DNA of 64,000 nucleotides. Origin: Bisbaumannia pacifica. GTDB taxonomy: Bacteria; Pseudomonadota; Gammaproteobacteria; Pseudomonadales; Halomonadaceae. Shown piece by piece: positions 9,255 to 20,569 of this stretch. The stretch lies in contig NZ_BJUK01000004.1 of the NCBI RefSeq assembly GCF_007989625.1, positions 62,001-126,000 of the forward strand, read 5' to 3'. The notes beneath the pieces are model-generated. The model worked only from the letters and a program-made list of their open reading frames with translations, made no database searches and was not told where the DNA came from. Each line of letters starts with the position of its first letter. Position 1 is the first letter of the stretch. The translations under genes and the position numbers were made by a program.

Positions 9255-9283
9255 CGGCCGCCATTCGGTGGCCGTTTGTTTTT
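9255..9283 (+). terminator. Rho-independent terminator between rpsU and dnaG
   Basis: An 8-bp stem (CGGCCGCC / GGTGGCCG, one G-U pair) with an ATTC loop is followed by TTTGTTTTT. The position matches the internal attenuating terminator known for this operon in E. coli. Confidence 0.85.
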
Positions 9284-9324
9284 GCTGGACGACATGACCT
9301 GCCGGTCTCTCGGGCGACTCAGCC

Positions 9325-11148
9325 ATGGGACAGATTCCCCAACGCTTTATCGATGATCTCCTGGCCCGCGTCGACGTGGTCGAGGTGGTCGGGGAGCGCG
9401 TTCAGCTCAAGAAGGCGGGGCGCAACTTCAGCGGCCTCTGCCCCTTCCATCAGGAGAAGACGCCGTCGTTCACCGTCAGCCAGGACAAGCAGTTCTACCA
9501 CTGCTTCGGCTGCGGGGCCCACGGTAACGCCCTGCGTTTCCTGATGGAGTACGACAAGCTGCGCTTCCCCGAGGCGGTGGAGCAGCTGGCCGGCCGGCTG
9601 GGCATGGAGGTGCCCCGGGAGGGCGCCGACGACCCGCGGGCCCAGGCCCGGGAGCGCAAGCGCCAGGAGGGTGTCAACCTGCTGGAGCTGGCGGCGAGCT
9701 TCTTCCGCGAGCGGCTGAAGATGCCCGAAGCCCAGGCGGCCCGCGGCTACCTGGAGCGGCGCGGGCTGTCGCCGGAGGTGCAGGGCGACTTCGGCATCGG
9801 CTATGCCCCGGACGCCTGGGAGGGCCTCAAGCGCCACCTGAGCGAGCGCGGCGTGCCCGAGTCGGTGCAGGTCGAGTATGGCCTGCTGGTGCATCGCGAG
9901 GAGAGCGGGCGCACCTACGACCGCTTCCGCGACCGGGTGATCTTCCCGATCCGCGACTTCAAGGGGCGCACCATCGCCTTCGGCGGGCGGGTGCTGGGCG
10001 ACGCCAAGCCCAAGTACCTCAACTCCCCGGAATCGCCGGTGTTCCACAAGGGGCGCGAGCTCTACGGCCTCTACGAGGCGCGCCAGGCCAATCGCCAGCT
10101 GGAGCGCCTGGTGATCGTCGAGGGCTATATGGACGTGGTGGCCCTGGCCCAGTTCGGCATCCGCAACGCGGTCGCCACCCTGGGCACCTCCACCAGCGAG
10201 GAGCACCTGCAGCGGCTGTTCCGCCTGGTGGGGGAGGTGGTGTTCTGCTTCGATGGCGACCGCGCCGGCCGCCAGGCCGCCAGTCGCGCCCTGGAGACGG
10301 TGCTGCCGCTGATGATCGACGGTCGCCAGGCGCGTTTCCTGTTCCTCCCCGAGGGCGAGGACCCGGATACCCTGGTGCGCCGCGAGGGCCCCGAGGCCTT
10401 CGAGGATCGCATCACCTGCGCCAGCCCGCTCTCCGAGTTCCTCTTCGAGGAAGCCGGGCGCGGCCGGGACCTGGCCCGGGTGGAGGATCGCGAGCGCTTC
10501 GCCACCACGGTGCTCAAGGCCCTGGAGAAGCTCCCCGAGGGGGTGCTCAAGTCGCTGCTGCTGGGCGAGCTGGCCAAACGCACCGGCGTCGAGGCGGGGC
10601 GTTTCCAGGCGCTGATGAAGGCGGCGGAACCGGCCCCGGCCGAGGCCCCGCCGCCGCTGCCCGAAGCGCCCCCCGGGGAGTGGGGCGAGCCCGAGCCGGC
10701 GGCGACGCCGCGACGCAAGGGGGCGCCGCTCAGCCTGCTGGGGCGTGCCCTGCAGCTGCTGGTGCACGAGCCACCCCTGGTGGCGCGGCTGCCCGAGGAG
10801 GGCGGCTGGTGGCCCGCGGATGACCCGGATGCGGCCCTCCTCGGCGAGGTGATTCGCCTGCTGCGGGCCGGCGGTTATCGCAGCGGCCAGGTGCTGCTGG
10901 CCCATTTCCATGGGCGCCCCGAGGGGCAACGCCTGGCGGAGCTGGTGCGTCGCGAGCTGCCGATTCCCCGGGAGGTGCGCGGCGAGGAACTGGAGGGGTT
11001 GGTGGCGCATTTTCGTCGCCAGCACCAGCAGCGCTCGCCGCAGAGCGAATTCGAGGCCCTGTTGTCAAAGGAACGTAATGGCGAACGGCTCAGTCGAGAA
11101 GAGAAACAGCGCCTGAACGAGCTGGTGCTGACACTGAGTCGTCGTTAA
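9325..11148 (+). CDS. dnaG: DNA primase DnaG
   Basis: DnaG makes RNA primers for lagging-strand synthesis and binds DnaB through its C-terminus. The 607-residue protein has the N-terminal zinc ribbon (CPFHQEKTPSF...HCFGCGAHGN, residues about 40-65), the primase core with YLNSPESPVFHKG, the Toprim domain (VIVEGYMDV, later FCFDGDRAG), and a C-terminal helicase-interaction region after a proline-rich linker around residues 430-460. It is the middle gene of rpsU-dnaG-rpoD. Confidence 0.98.
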   Translation: MGQIPQRFIDDLLARVDVVEVVGERVQLKKAGRNFSGLCPFHQEKTPSFTVSQDKQFYHCFGCGAHGNALRFLMEYDKLRFPEAVEQLAGRLGMEVPREGADDPRAQARERKRQEGVNLLELAASFFRERLKMPEAQAARGYLERRGLSPEVQGDFGIGYAPDAWEGLKRHLSERGVPESVQVEYGLLVHREESGRTYDRFRDRVIFPIRDFKGRTIAFGGRVLGDAKPKYLNSPESPVFHKGRELYGLYEARQANRQLERLVIVEGYMDVVALAQFGIRNAVATLGTSTSEEHLQRLFRLVGEVVFCFDGDRAGRQAASRALETVLPLMIDGRQARFLFLPEGEDPDTLVRREGPEAFEDRITCASPLSEFLFEEAGRGRDLARVEDRERFATTVLKALEKLPEGVLKSLLLGELAKRTGVEAGRFQALMKAAEPAPAEAPPPLPEAPPGEWGEPEPAATPRRKGAPLSLLGRALQLLVHEPPLVARLPEEGGWWPADDPDAALLGEVIRLLRAGGYRSGQVLLAHFHGRPEGQRLAELVRRELPIPREVRGEELEGLVAHFRRQHQQRSPQSEFEALLSKERNGERLSREEKQRLNELVLTLSRR

Positions 11149-11287
11149 TCGGGCGGGCAGGACTTGAAAAGTCGCCGGTCACCTCCATCTAGGGGGCAGC
11201 CGGGAGTTTCCATCGGGGAACCGTACAACCTAACACACCTGAACGACGGCGCAAATGGAGCGCTGGCGGATTGGCGGGGTCAGACGC

Positions 11288-11293
11288 TATACT
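11288..11293 (+). promoter_or_regulatory. Possible -10 element upstream of rpoD
   Basis: TATACT lies 72 bp before the rpoD start in the 216-bp dnaG-rpoD gap. I find no convincing -35 hexamer at 16-18 bp, so an internal rpoD promoter is only a possibility. The rest of the gap shows no gene. Confidence 0.3.
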
Positions 11294-11364
11294 GTTTGGC
11301 TTTATGGATTTTCGACGCCTGAGCGTTCGGGTGCTTCATTCTTCTTCGTCGAGATAGGGTATCT

Positions 11365-13197
<1,833 letters not shown>

Positions 13198-13218
13198 GGC
13201 GGCTCACCCCGCCGATAG

Positions 13219-13250
13219 AAAACGCCCGCGGCCTTGGCCGCGGGCGTTTT
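13219..13250. terminator. Terminator after rpoD (bidirectional)
   Basis: A perfect 15-bp inverted repeat (AAAACGCCCGCGGCC / GGCCGCGGGCGTTTT) separated by TT. The T tail on one strand and A run on the other let it serve both rpoD and the convergent gene at 13275. Confidence 0.9.
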
Positions 13251-13274
13251 CGTTGATGCCGGTGACTGAGGGCC

Positions 13275-13919
13275 TCAGGCCCGGGTGCGGCGCCAGTGGC
13301 GGGCCAGGATCACCAGCTCGATCATGGCGATCAGGATCAGGCCGTATCCGAGCAGCTCCACCACCTCCTCGGCGGCGTCCTTGAAGGTACGCAGGTACTG
13401 TTCCTGGAGGATCGCCTCCCAGAAGTCGCTGCGGCCGTAGAGTCGCGAGAAGACATAGGTGGTCAGGAAGCCGGCGGCGAACAGGCCGAAGGAGAGGCTG
13501 TTGGCGTAGTCGGCGAACTCCTCGGCGAAGCGGTGGCGCCGCCGCAGCACCCAGTAGAGGCAGGGCAGCATCACCACGGCCGCCAGCAGCTGCCAGGCGC
13601 CGTCGAAGACATAGGTGTCGAGCCAGTAGTCCTGCTCGCGGATAAAGGAGCCGAAGGTGAAGGCGAACAGCAGCAGGGTGACATTGGGCAGCAGGCCCAG
13701 CCCCTGGCGGGTGTAGAGCAGCAGCAGGGAGGCGCCGAGCAGCAGGCTGCCCTGGGCCAGCTCGGTAAAGCCGCGCTCGGTGAAGCGCCACTCGGGCAGG
13801 TGGCTGGCCTCCCAGAAGGCACCCTGGGCGAGCAGGGCCACCAGCAACAGGTAGAGGAAGGCGCGCAGGGCCAGGGACGGCAGGCGGTAGGGGGATGGCG
13901 TGGGCATGGCTCGATCCAT
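13275..13919 (-). CDS. Multi-pass membrane protein of unknown function
   Basis: I do not recognise this 214-residue protein. It has about six hydrophobic segments (for example LRAFLYLLLVALLAQGAFW, LLLGASLLLLYT, LLPNVTLLLFAFTFGSF, LLAAVVMLPCLYWV, LIAMIELVIL), separated by short charged loops such as RRRHRFAEEFADY. A conserved-looking acidic/aromatic loop (REQDYWLDTYVFDG) sits mid-protein. It is convergent with rpoD and tail-to-head with the LysR gene behind it. Two ATGs (13919, 13907) are possible. It is probably a real gene because the frame is hydrophobic in a membrane-protein pattern, but no role is implied. Confidence 0.75.
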   Translation of the reverse strand: MDRAMPTPSPYRLPSLALRAFLYLLLVALLAQGAFWEASHLPEWRFTERGFTELAQGSLLLGASLLLLYTRQGLGLLPNVTLLLFAFTFGSFIREQDYWLDTYVFDGAWQLLAAVVMLPCLYWVLRRRHRFAEEFADYANSLSFGLFAAGFLTTYVFSRLYGRSDFWEAILQEQYLRTFKDAAEEVVELLGYGLILIAMIELVILARHWRRTRA

Positions 13920-13969
13920 CGATGAAAAGCCTTAATTATACCTGCGCGGCGAGTATTTGGGCAGGCGGC

Positions 13970-14893
13970 TCACTCGCCGCGGCCGCGCCGCGCCTCCTCC
14001 ACTAGCCAGTCATGCACCGCCGCCACCCGGCGGTCGTCCAGGGCCCCCGGCGAGTAGACGATGCCGTACTGCTTGCCGGTGGCGACCCGCTCGGCGAAGG
14101 GCGCGATCAGGGCGCCGCGCTTGAGCTCGTCGGTGATCAGGGTGCGCCGGGCGATGGCCACCCCCATGCCGGCGATGGCCGCCTCCATGGTCAGCTGGTT
14201 GCGGTTGAAGGTATAGCCGCGGCGCACATTGACATGGGGCGCGGCGATGGCCTCCAGGTAGTGCTCCCACTCCGCGTAGTCGTGGCTGCCCCGCCAGGCG
14301 GTGACGTCATGCAGCAGCGGGTAGTAGGCCAGGTCCTCGGGGCGCCGCAGCGGCGGCTTGCCGCGCATCAGCGACGGCGCGCAGACCGGGAAGATCAGCT
14401 CGTCCATCAGCGGCGTGATCGAGAAGCCCGGGTAGTGGCCGTCGTTGAGGTCGAGGGCCAGGTCGAAGTCGCCATCGCGCAGCGAGATATTGCTGTCCTC
14501 GGCGATCACCTGCACCTCGATGTCCGGGAAGCGCGCCTGCAGCCGGGGCAGGCGCGGCATCAGCCACTTGGCCAGGAAGGAGGGCACGCTGCGCAGGCGC
14601 AGGATGCCGCTCATCACCCCCGAGCGCAGCCGCCGTACCTCCTGGCCCACCGCCTGGTAGGCCTCGTCCACCACCGCCGCCAGGCGCCGCCCCTCGTCGG
14701 TCAGCTCCAGGCGCCGCGGCAGGCGGCGGAACAGCTTGAAGCCCAGGCGCTCCTCCAGCTGCTTGATCTGCTGACTCACCGCGCCGGTGGTCACGTGCAG
14801 CTCCTCGGCGGCGCGGGTGAAGGAGAGGTGGTGGGCGCTGACCGCGAAGACCTTTAGCCAGGCATGGGTCTGGGCATTGAGGTGTCGGCTCAT
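13970..14893 (-). CDS. LysR-type transcriptional regulator, divergent from serine ammonia-lyase
   Basis: The 307-residue protein has an N-terminal winged helix-turn-helix (SFTRAAEELHVTTGAVSQQI, KLFRR, LTDEGRRL) and the periplasmic-binding-like effector domain (DGDFDLALDLNDG, FPVCAPSLM). It resembles the GcvA-like branch of the family, which uses amino acids or related effectors. It is divergent from the L-serine ammonia-lyase gene across 180 bp, so the natural inference is that it controls that gene in response to serine or glycine. The effector is not shown by the sequence. Confidence 0.85.
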   Translation of the reverse strand: MSRHLNAQTHAWLKVFAVSAHHLSFTRAAEELHVTTGAVSQQIKQLEERLGFKLFRRLPRRLELTDEGRRLAAVVDEAYQAVGQEVRRLRSGVMSGILRLRSVPSFLAKWLMPRLPRLQARFPDIEVQVIAEDSNISLRDGDFDLALDLNDGHYPGFSITPLMDELIFPVCAPSLMRGKPPLRRPEDLAYYPLLHDVTAWRGSHDYAEWEHYLEAIAAPHVNVRRGYTFNRNQLTMEAAIAGMGVAIARRTLITDELKRGALIAPFAERVATGKQYGIVYSPGALDDRRVAAVHDWLVEEARRGRGE

Positions 14894-15073
14894 GGTTGAG
14901 TTTTACTAAATCCAGGAGAAGATATTTTCGATTGTCTCGCGAATCCATCGCCGTGAACATAGCGCAAACGCCTCGACGAGGCAGCCCATAATGTCCGATG
15001 CTTTAGTCAGATTGATGCGTTGCGACGAGATAGTCTGAATGGCGACGGTCGACGTCGCCCGGGGGTAAGCGAG

Positions 15074-16453
<1,380 letters not shown>

Positions 16454-16484
16454 TGTAACCTTCTCTCTCTCGTATCAACCCTTT

Positions 16485-16511
16485 GGGCGCTCTCTCGGGC
16501 GCCCTTTTTTT
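16485..16511 (+). terminator. Terminator after the serine ammonia-lyase gene
   Basis: GGGCGC / GCGCCC stem with a TCTCTCGG loop followed by TTTTTTT, 32 bp after the stop codon. Confidence 0.85.
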
Positions 16512-16560
16512 GTTGGTCGTCTGAGCATCAGACAGCCAGAGGGAGTCCTTCGGCCTCCAA

Positions 16561-16678
16561 TCGCTCGGCGGAGCCGAGCTCCCACGCGAGGCCTGGTGGC
16601 CACGGGTTCTGTGGGAGCGTGGGTTTCCCGCGCGATTGGGCGACGGAGTCGCCCTGGCGATATCGCCCGAAGGCCCCA
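16561..16678. repeat. Intergenic palindromic (REP-like) element, copy 2
   Basis: Contains GAGCTCCCACG and TGTGGGAGCGTGGG in opposite orientation, then GGGCGACGGAGTCGCC and GATATCGCCCGAAGG, the same units as the copies at 7.5 and 21.7 kb. It fills most of the gap between the terminator at 16.5 kb and the ABC operon promoter region. Confidence 0.75.
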
Positions 16679-16742
16679 GCTCTACACCCTTGGTCGAGTT
16701 CAACGTTTCGGTGGTTGAACGGCTGGGTCGATCTGTTCTAGC

Positions 16743-16756
16743 TTACGTTAACGTAA
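16743..16756. promoter_or_regulatory. Perfect 14-bp palindrome, candidate operator of the ABC transporter operon
   Basis: TTACGTTAACGTAA is a perfect palindrome 74 bp upstream of the first ATPase gene. A TTGAAC hexamer at 16715-16720 places a possible -10 at about 16738-16743, so a bound protein would sit on or just after the promoter. The site resembles those I recall for MerR-family LiuR regulators of branched-chain amino acid use; that link is an inference from memory. Confidence 0.55.
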
Positions 16757-16829
16757 AGTGATGGCGTCCTCCGCCGTCGCTCGCCAACAACAACAAGAGC
16801 CGGGCGCAGCAGTGCCCAGAGGACACCCT

Positions 16830-17600
16830 ATGACCCAGGAGTTCATCCTCGAGACTCGGGGGTTGACCAAGGAGTTTCGCGGCTTCACCGCGGTGGACGG
16901 CGTCGACCTCAAGGTCCGGGAGGGGCATATCCACGCCCTGATCGGCCCCAATGGCGCCGGCAAGACCACCGTCTTCAACCTGCTCACCAAGTTCCTGCCG
17001 CCCACCCGCGGCGAGATCCTCTACCGGGGCGAGGCGATCACCGCCATGAAGGCCAACCAGATCGCCCGCATGGGCCTGGTGCGCTCCTTCCAGATCTCCG
17101 CGGTGTTCGGCCATATGACCGCCCTGGAGAACGTGCGCGTCGCCCTGCAGCGGCCCATCGGCACCTCCTTCCATTTCTGGAAATCGGCGAAGAGCCTCGA
17201 CCACCTCAACGATCGCGCCCTGGCACTGCTCGACGAGGTGGGCCTGGTGGAGTACGCCGACGTGCTCACCGTGGAGATGCCCTATGGGCGCAAGCGCGCC
17301 CTGGAGGTGGCCACCACCCTGGCCCTGGAGCCGACCCTGATGCTGCTCGACGAGCCCACCCAGGGCATGGGCGCCGAGGACGTGGACCGCATCGTCGAGC
17401 TGATTCGCCGCGTCGCCAAGGGCCGCACCGTGCTGATGGTGGAGCACAACCTCAGCGTGGTCAGCCGGCTGTGCGACCGCATCACCGTGCTGGCCCGGGG
17501 CGCCGTGCTGGCCGAGGGCGACTACGCCACGGTCTCCGCCGACCCGCGGGTGCGCGAGGCCTATATGGGCAGCGAAGCCGAAGAGGAGGTCAGCGCATGA
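16830..17600 (+). CDS. ABC transporter ATPase, LivG-type
   Basis: One of two ATPases of a hydrophobic amino acid/amide (HAAT) importer. ATG 16830 follows AGAGGA; the in-frame ATGs near 16758 would overlap the operator. The 256-residue protein has Walker A (GPNGAGKTT), a Q-loop region (LVRSFQIS), the helical insert typical of LivG, an atypical signature (PYGRKRALEVA, where LSxGQ is expected in many ABCs), Walker B (LMLLDEPTQG) and the switch His (MVEHN). Its stop overlaps the next gene's ATG, so the two ATPases are translationally coupled. Confidence 0.92.
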   Translation: MTQEFILETRGLTKEFRGFTAVDGVDLKVREGHIHALIGPNGAGKTTVFNLLTKFLPPTRGEILYRGEAITAMKANQIARMGLVRSFQISAVFGHMTALENVRVALQRPIGTSFHFWKSAKSLDHLNDRALALLDEVGLVEYADVLTVEMPYGRKRALEVATTLALEPTLMLLDEPTQGMGAEDVDRIVELIRRVAKGRTVLMVEHNLSVVSRLCDRITVLARGAVLAEGDYATVSADPRVREAYMGSEAEEEVSA

Positions 17601-18349
17601 CGCAACTCGCCGAAACCCTGGAGACCTCCGGCTACCGCGATCATGACGGCGCCGAGATGCTCAGGATCAGCGACCTGCATGCCTTCTACGGCGAGTCGCA
17701 TATCCTCCACGGCGTCGACCTCGACGTGAAGCGCGGCGAGCTGGTGACCCTGCTGGGCCGCAACGGCGCCGGGCGTAGCACCACCCTCAAGGCGATCATG
17801 AGCCTGGTGGGGCGGCGCACCGGCTCCATCGTCATCAACGGCACCGAGACCCTGGCCCTGAAGCCCCACCGCATCCCGCGCCTGGGGGTCGGCTACTGCC
17901 CGGAGGAGCGCGGCATCTTCGCCAGCCTCGACGTGGAGGAGAACCTGCTGCTGCCGCCCACGGTGCGCTCCGGGGGCATGAGTCTCGACGAGATCTACGA
18001 GATGTTCCCCAACCTCTACGAACGGCGCCGCAGCCAGGGCACCCGCCTCTCCGGCGGCGAGCAACAGATGCTGGCCATGGCGCGCATCCTGCGCACCGGC
18101 GCCCGGCTGCTGCTGCTCGACGAGATCACCGAGGGCCTGGCCCCGGTCATCAACCAGGCCCTGGCCGAGGTGCTGCTCAAGCTCAAGGCGCGCGGCATGA
18201 CCATCGTGCTGGTGGAGCAGAATTTCCGCTTCGCCGCGCCCCTGGCCGACCGCCACTTCGTGATGGAGCACGGTCGCATCATCGAGGAGATCAGCGCCGC
18301 CGAACTGCCCGGCCGCCGCGACCACCTCAACCGCCTGTTGGGGGTCTGA
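17597..18349 (+). CDS. ABC transporter ATPase, LivF-type, with Arg in Walker A
   Basis: Second ATPase of the HAAT importer, 250 residues, overlapping the previous stop by 4 bp. It has the LivF layout: LLGRNGAGRSTT, CPEERGIFASL, signature RLSGGEQQMLAMARIL, Walker B LLLLDEITEGLAP and switch VEQN. The Walker A lysine is replaced by arginine (R60, codon CGT at 17774-17776) while all other motifs are intact. The N-terminus is about 15 residues longer than usual. Whether the Arg is tolerated or the site is weak cannot be told from sequence; the partner ATPase has a normal Walker A. Confidence 0.9.
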   Translation: MTQLAETLETSGYRDHDGAEMLRISDLHAFYGESHILHGVDLDVKRGELVTLLGRNGAGRSTTLKAIMSLVGRRTGSIVINGTETLALKPHRIPRLGVGYCPEERGIFASLDVEENLLLPPTVRSGGMSLDEIYEMFPNLYERRRSQGTRLSGGEQQMLAMARILRTGARLLLLDEITEGLAPVINQALAEVLLKLKARGMTIVLVEQNFRFAAPLADRHFVMEHGRIIEEISAAELPGRRDHLNRLLGV

Positions 18350-18403
18350 CCCCCGTCTTATCCGACCAACAACAATAACGGGCCCACGCCCATGGAGAAT
18401 TGC

Positions 18404-19621
18404 ATGACCCTAACCAAGAAGTGCCTCGCCAGCAGCATCGCCCTCGCCACCGCCCTGGCCGCCGGCGGCGCCCAGGCCGAGATCAGCGACGACGCCGTGC
18501 GCATCGGCTACCTGGCGGACATGTCCGGCACCTACCGCGACCTGGCCGGCCCCGGCGGCCTGGCCGCCCTGGAGATGGCGGTGGAGGATTTCGGCGGCAG
18601 CGTCAACGGCACGCCCATCGAGGTCTTCAGCGCCGACGACCGCAACAGCGCCGACGTGGGCGCCAACACCGTCCGCGAGTGGGTCGACCAGCGCAACGTC
18701 GACATGGTGGCGGGCATGGTCGCCTCCTCGGTGACCATCGCCGTGACCCAGGTGCTGGAGCAGTACGACAAGCTGGGCCTGGTCTCCGGCTCCGCCGCCT
18801 CCAGCATCACCAACGAGCACTGCACCCCCAACCATATCCACTGGGTCTACGACACCTACCCGCTGGCCAACGGCACCGCCCGGGCGGTGGTCGACCAGGG
18901 CGGCAGCGACTGGTTCATGCTGACCGCCGACTACGCCTTCGGCCACGCCCTGGAGGGCGACGTGGAGAAGGTGGTCACCGAGAACGGCGGCAGCATCGTC
19001 GGCCGGGTGCGCCACCCCTTCCCGACCAGCGATTTCTCCTCCTATATCCTCCAGGCCCAGGGCTCCGGGGCGCAGATCGTCGGCCTGGCCAACGCCGGCG
19101 CCGACACCGTCAACGCCATCAACACCGCCAGCCAGTTCGGCCTGACCCAGAGCGGCCAGCAGCTCGCCGGCCTGCTGGTGTTCCTCAACGACGTCCATGC
19201 CATGGGCCTCGACGCCACCCAGGGCCTGCTGCTGACCACCGGCTGGTACTGGAACATGGACGACCAGGCCCGCGAGTGGTCCGAGCGCTACTACGAGCGA
19301 GTCGGGCGCATGCCGACCATGGTCCAGGCGGGCATCTACTCCAGCACCATGCACTACCTCAACGCCGTGGAGGCCACCGGCAGCGACGACACCGCCACCG
19401 TCCGCGAGCACATGATGTCGCAGCCGATCCACGACTTCTTCGCCCGCAACGGCCATATCCGCGCCGACGGCCGCATGGTCCACGACATGTACCTGGCCCA
19501 GGTAAAGACCCCGGAGCAGTCCGAGGGCGAGTGGGACCTCTACCATATCCTCGCCACCATTCCCGCCAATCAGGCCTACCGCCCGCTGGCCGAGAGCCAG
19601 TGCGACCTGGTGCAGAACTAA
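18404..19621 (+). CDS. ABC transporter substrate-binding protein, branched-chain amino acid/amide family
   Basis: The 405-residue periplasmic receptor starts at ATG 18404, which has GGAG six bases upstream; the ATG at 18392 would consume that site. It has a signal peptide (MTLTKKCLASSIALATALAA, cut after GGAQA), then the type I binding fold: IGYLADMSGTYRDLAG, VAGMVASSVTIAV, WFMLTADYAFG and NAGADTVNAINTA. The substrate is not evident. The family handles branched-chain amino acids, urea, short amides and aromatic acids. It is the third gene of the operon, between the ATPases and the permeases. Confidence 0.9.
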   Translation: MTLTKKCLASSIALATALAAGGAQAEISDDAVRIGYLADMSGTYRDLAGPGGLAALEMAVEDFGGSVNGTPIEVFSADDRNSADVGANTVREWVDQRNVDMVAGMVASSVTIAVTQVLEQYDKLGLVSGSAASSITNEHCTPNHIHWVYDTYPLANGTARAVVDQGGSDWFMLTADYAFGHALEGDVEKVVTENGGSIVGRVRHPFPTSDFSSYILQAQGSGAQIVGLANAGADTVNAINTASQFGLTQSGQQLAGLLVFLNDVHAMGLDATQGLLLTTGWYWNMDDQAREWSERYYERVGRMPTMVQAGIYSSTMHYLNAVEATGSDDTATVREHMMSQPIHDFFARNGHIRADGRMVHDMYLAQVKTPEQSEGEWDLYHILATIPANQAYRPLAESQCDLVQN

Positions 19622-19681
19622 CCACCGGCCCGGCGGCCCCGGCGGGGCCGCCGCCTTCCCGCTGGCGAGGAGATTCCTACC

Positions 19682-20569
19682 ATGACGATGATATTCGGGG
19701 TGCCCCTGGCGGTATTCATGGGGCAGCTGCTGCTGGGGCTGATCAACGGCGCCTTCTACGCCCTGCTCAGCCTGGGCCTGGCGGTGATCTTCGGCCTGCT
19801 GAAGATCGTCAACTTCGCCCACGGCGCCCAGTACATGCTGGGCGCCTTCGTCGCCCTGCTGGGCTCCCGCTACCTGGGGCTCGACTACTGGCTGGCGCTG
19901 CTGCTGGTGCCGCTGGTGGTGGGCGGCTTCGGCATGCTGATCGAGCGGCTGCTGCTGCGCCGCATCGCCCACCTGGACCACCTCTACGGGCTGCTGCTGA
20001 CCTTCGGCCTGGCGCTGATCTTCGAGGGCGCCCTGATCAACCTGTTCGGCGTCTCCGGGGCCAGCTACCCGATTCCCGAGGCGCTGCAGGGCGGCGTCAA
20101 CCTGGGCTTTATGTTCCTGCCCATCTACCGCGGCTGGGTGCTGGTGGCGGCCCTGGCGGTGTGCCTGTTCACCTGGTTCATGATCGAGCGCACCCGCCTC
20201 GGCGCCTATTTGCGCGCCGGCACCGAGAACCCGGCGCTGATGCAGGCCTTCGGCGTCAACGTGCCGCTGCTGATCACCCTCACCTACGGCTTCGGCGTGG
20301 CGCTGGCCGCCTTCGCCGGGGTACTGGCCGCGCCCCTCTACCCGGTGTCGCCGACCATGGGCTCGAGCCTGCTGATCGTGGTCTTCGCGGTGGTGGTGAT
20401 CGGCGGCATGGGCTCCATCCTCGGCGCCGTGCTCACCGGCCTGGCCATGGGCCTGATCGAGGGGCTCACCAAGGTCTATTACCCCGAGGCCGCCAACACC
20501 GTGATCTTCCTGGTGATGATCCTGGTGTTGCTGCTGCGCCCCGCGGGACTCTTCGGTAAGGAGGCATGA
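19682..20569 (+). CDS. ABC transporter permease, LivH-type
   Basis: Inner-membrane permease of the HAAT importer, 295 residues. ATG 19682 follows GAGGAGA. It has about eight hydrophobic helices and the LivH motifs GLINGAFYALLSLGLAVIFG and LKIVNFAHGAQYMLGA, plus the C-terminal coupling region ending VLLLRPAGLFG. Its TGA overlaps the ATG of the next permease, again showing coupling. Confidence 0.92.
   Translation: MTMIFGVPLAVFMGQLLLGLINGAFYALLSLGLAVIFGLLKIVNFAHGAQYMLGAFVALLGSRYLGLDYWLALLLVPLVVGGFGMLIERLLLRRIAHLDHLYGLLLTFGLALIFEGALINLFGVSGASYPIPEALQGGVNLGFMFLPIYRGWVLVAALAVCLFTWFMIERTRLGAYLRAGTENPALMQAFGVNVPLLITLTYGFGVALAAFAGVLAAPLYPVSPTMGSSLLIVVFAVVVIGGMGSILGAVLTGLAMGLIEGLTKVYYPEAANTVIFLVMILVLLLRPAGLFGKEA

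Noticed and set aside
9319-11025. Long open frame (568 codons) antisense to dnaG
   Set aside because: GC-rich codon bias opens the antisense frame; the translation is low in complexity (H, Q, G, L, A rich) and the + strand frame is plainly DnaG. The same applies to antisense frames over rpoD (11302-13155), apaG-apaH-glpE (3171-4715), dgcB (37063-39168) and the DUF294 gene (41938-43956).
18400-20559. 719-codon + strand frame across the substrate-binding protein and LivH-type genes
   Set aside because: The translation is arginine/proline/glycine-rich with no domains; the overlapping frames encode a clear receptor and permease with good ribosome binding sites.
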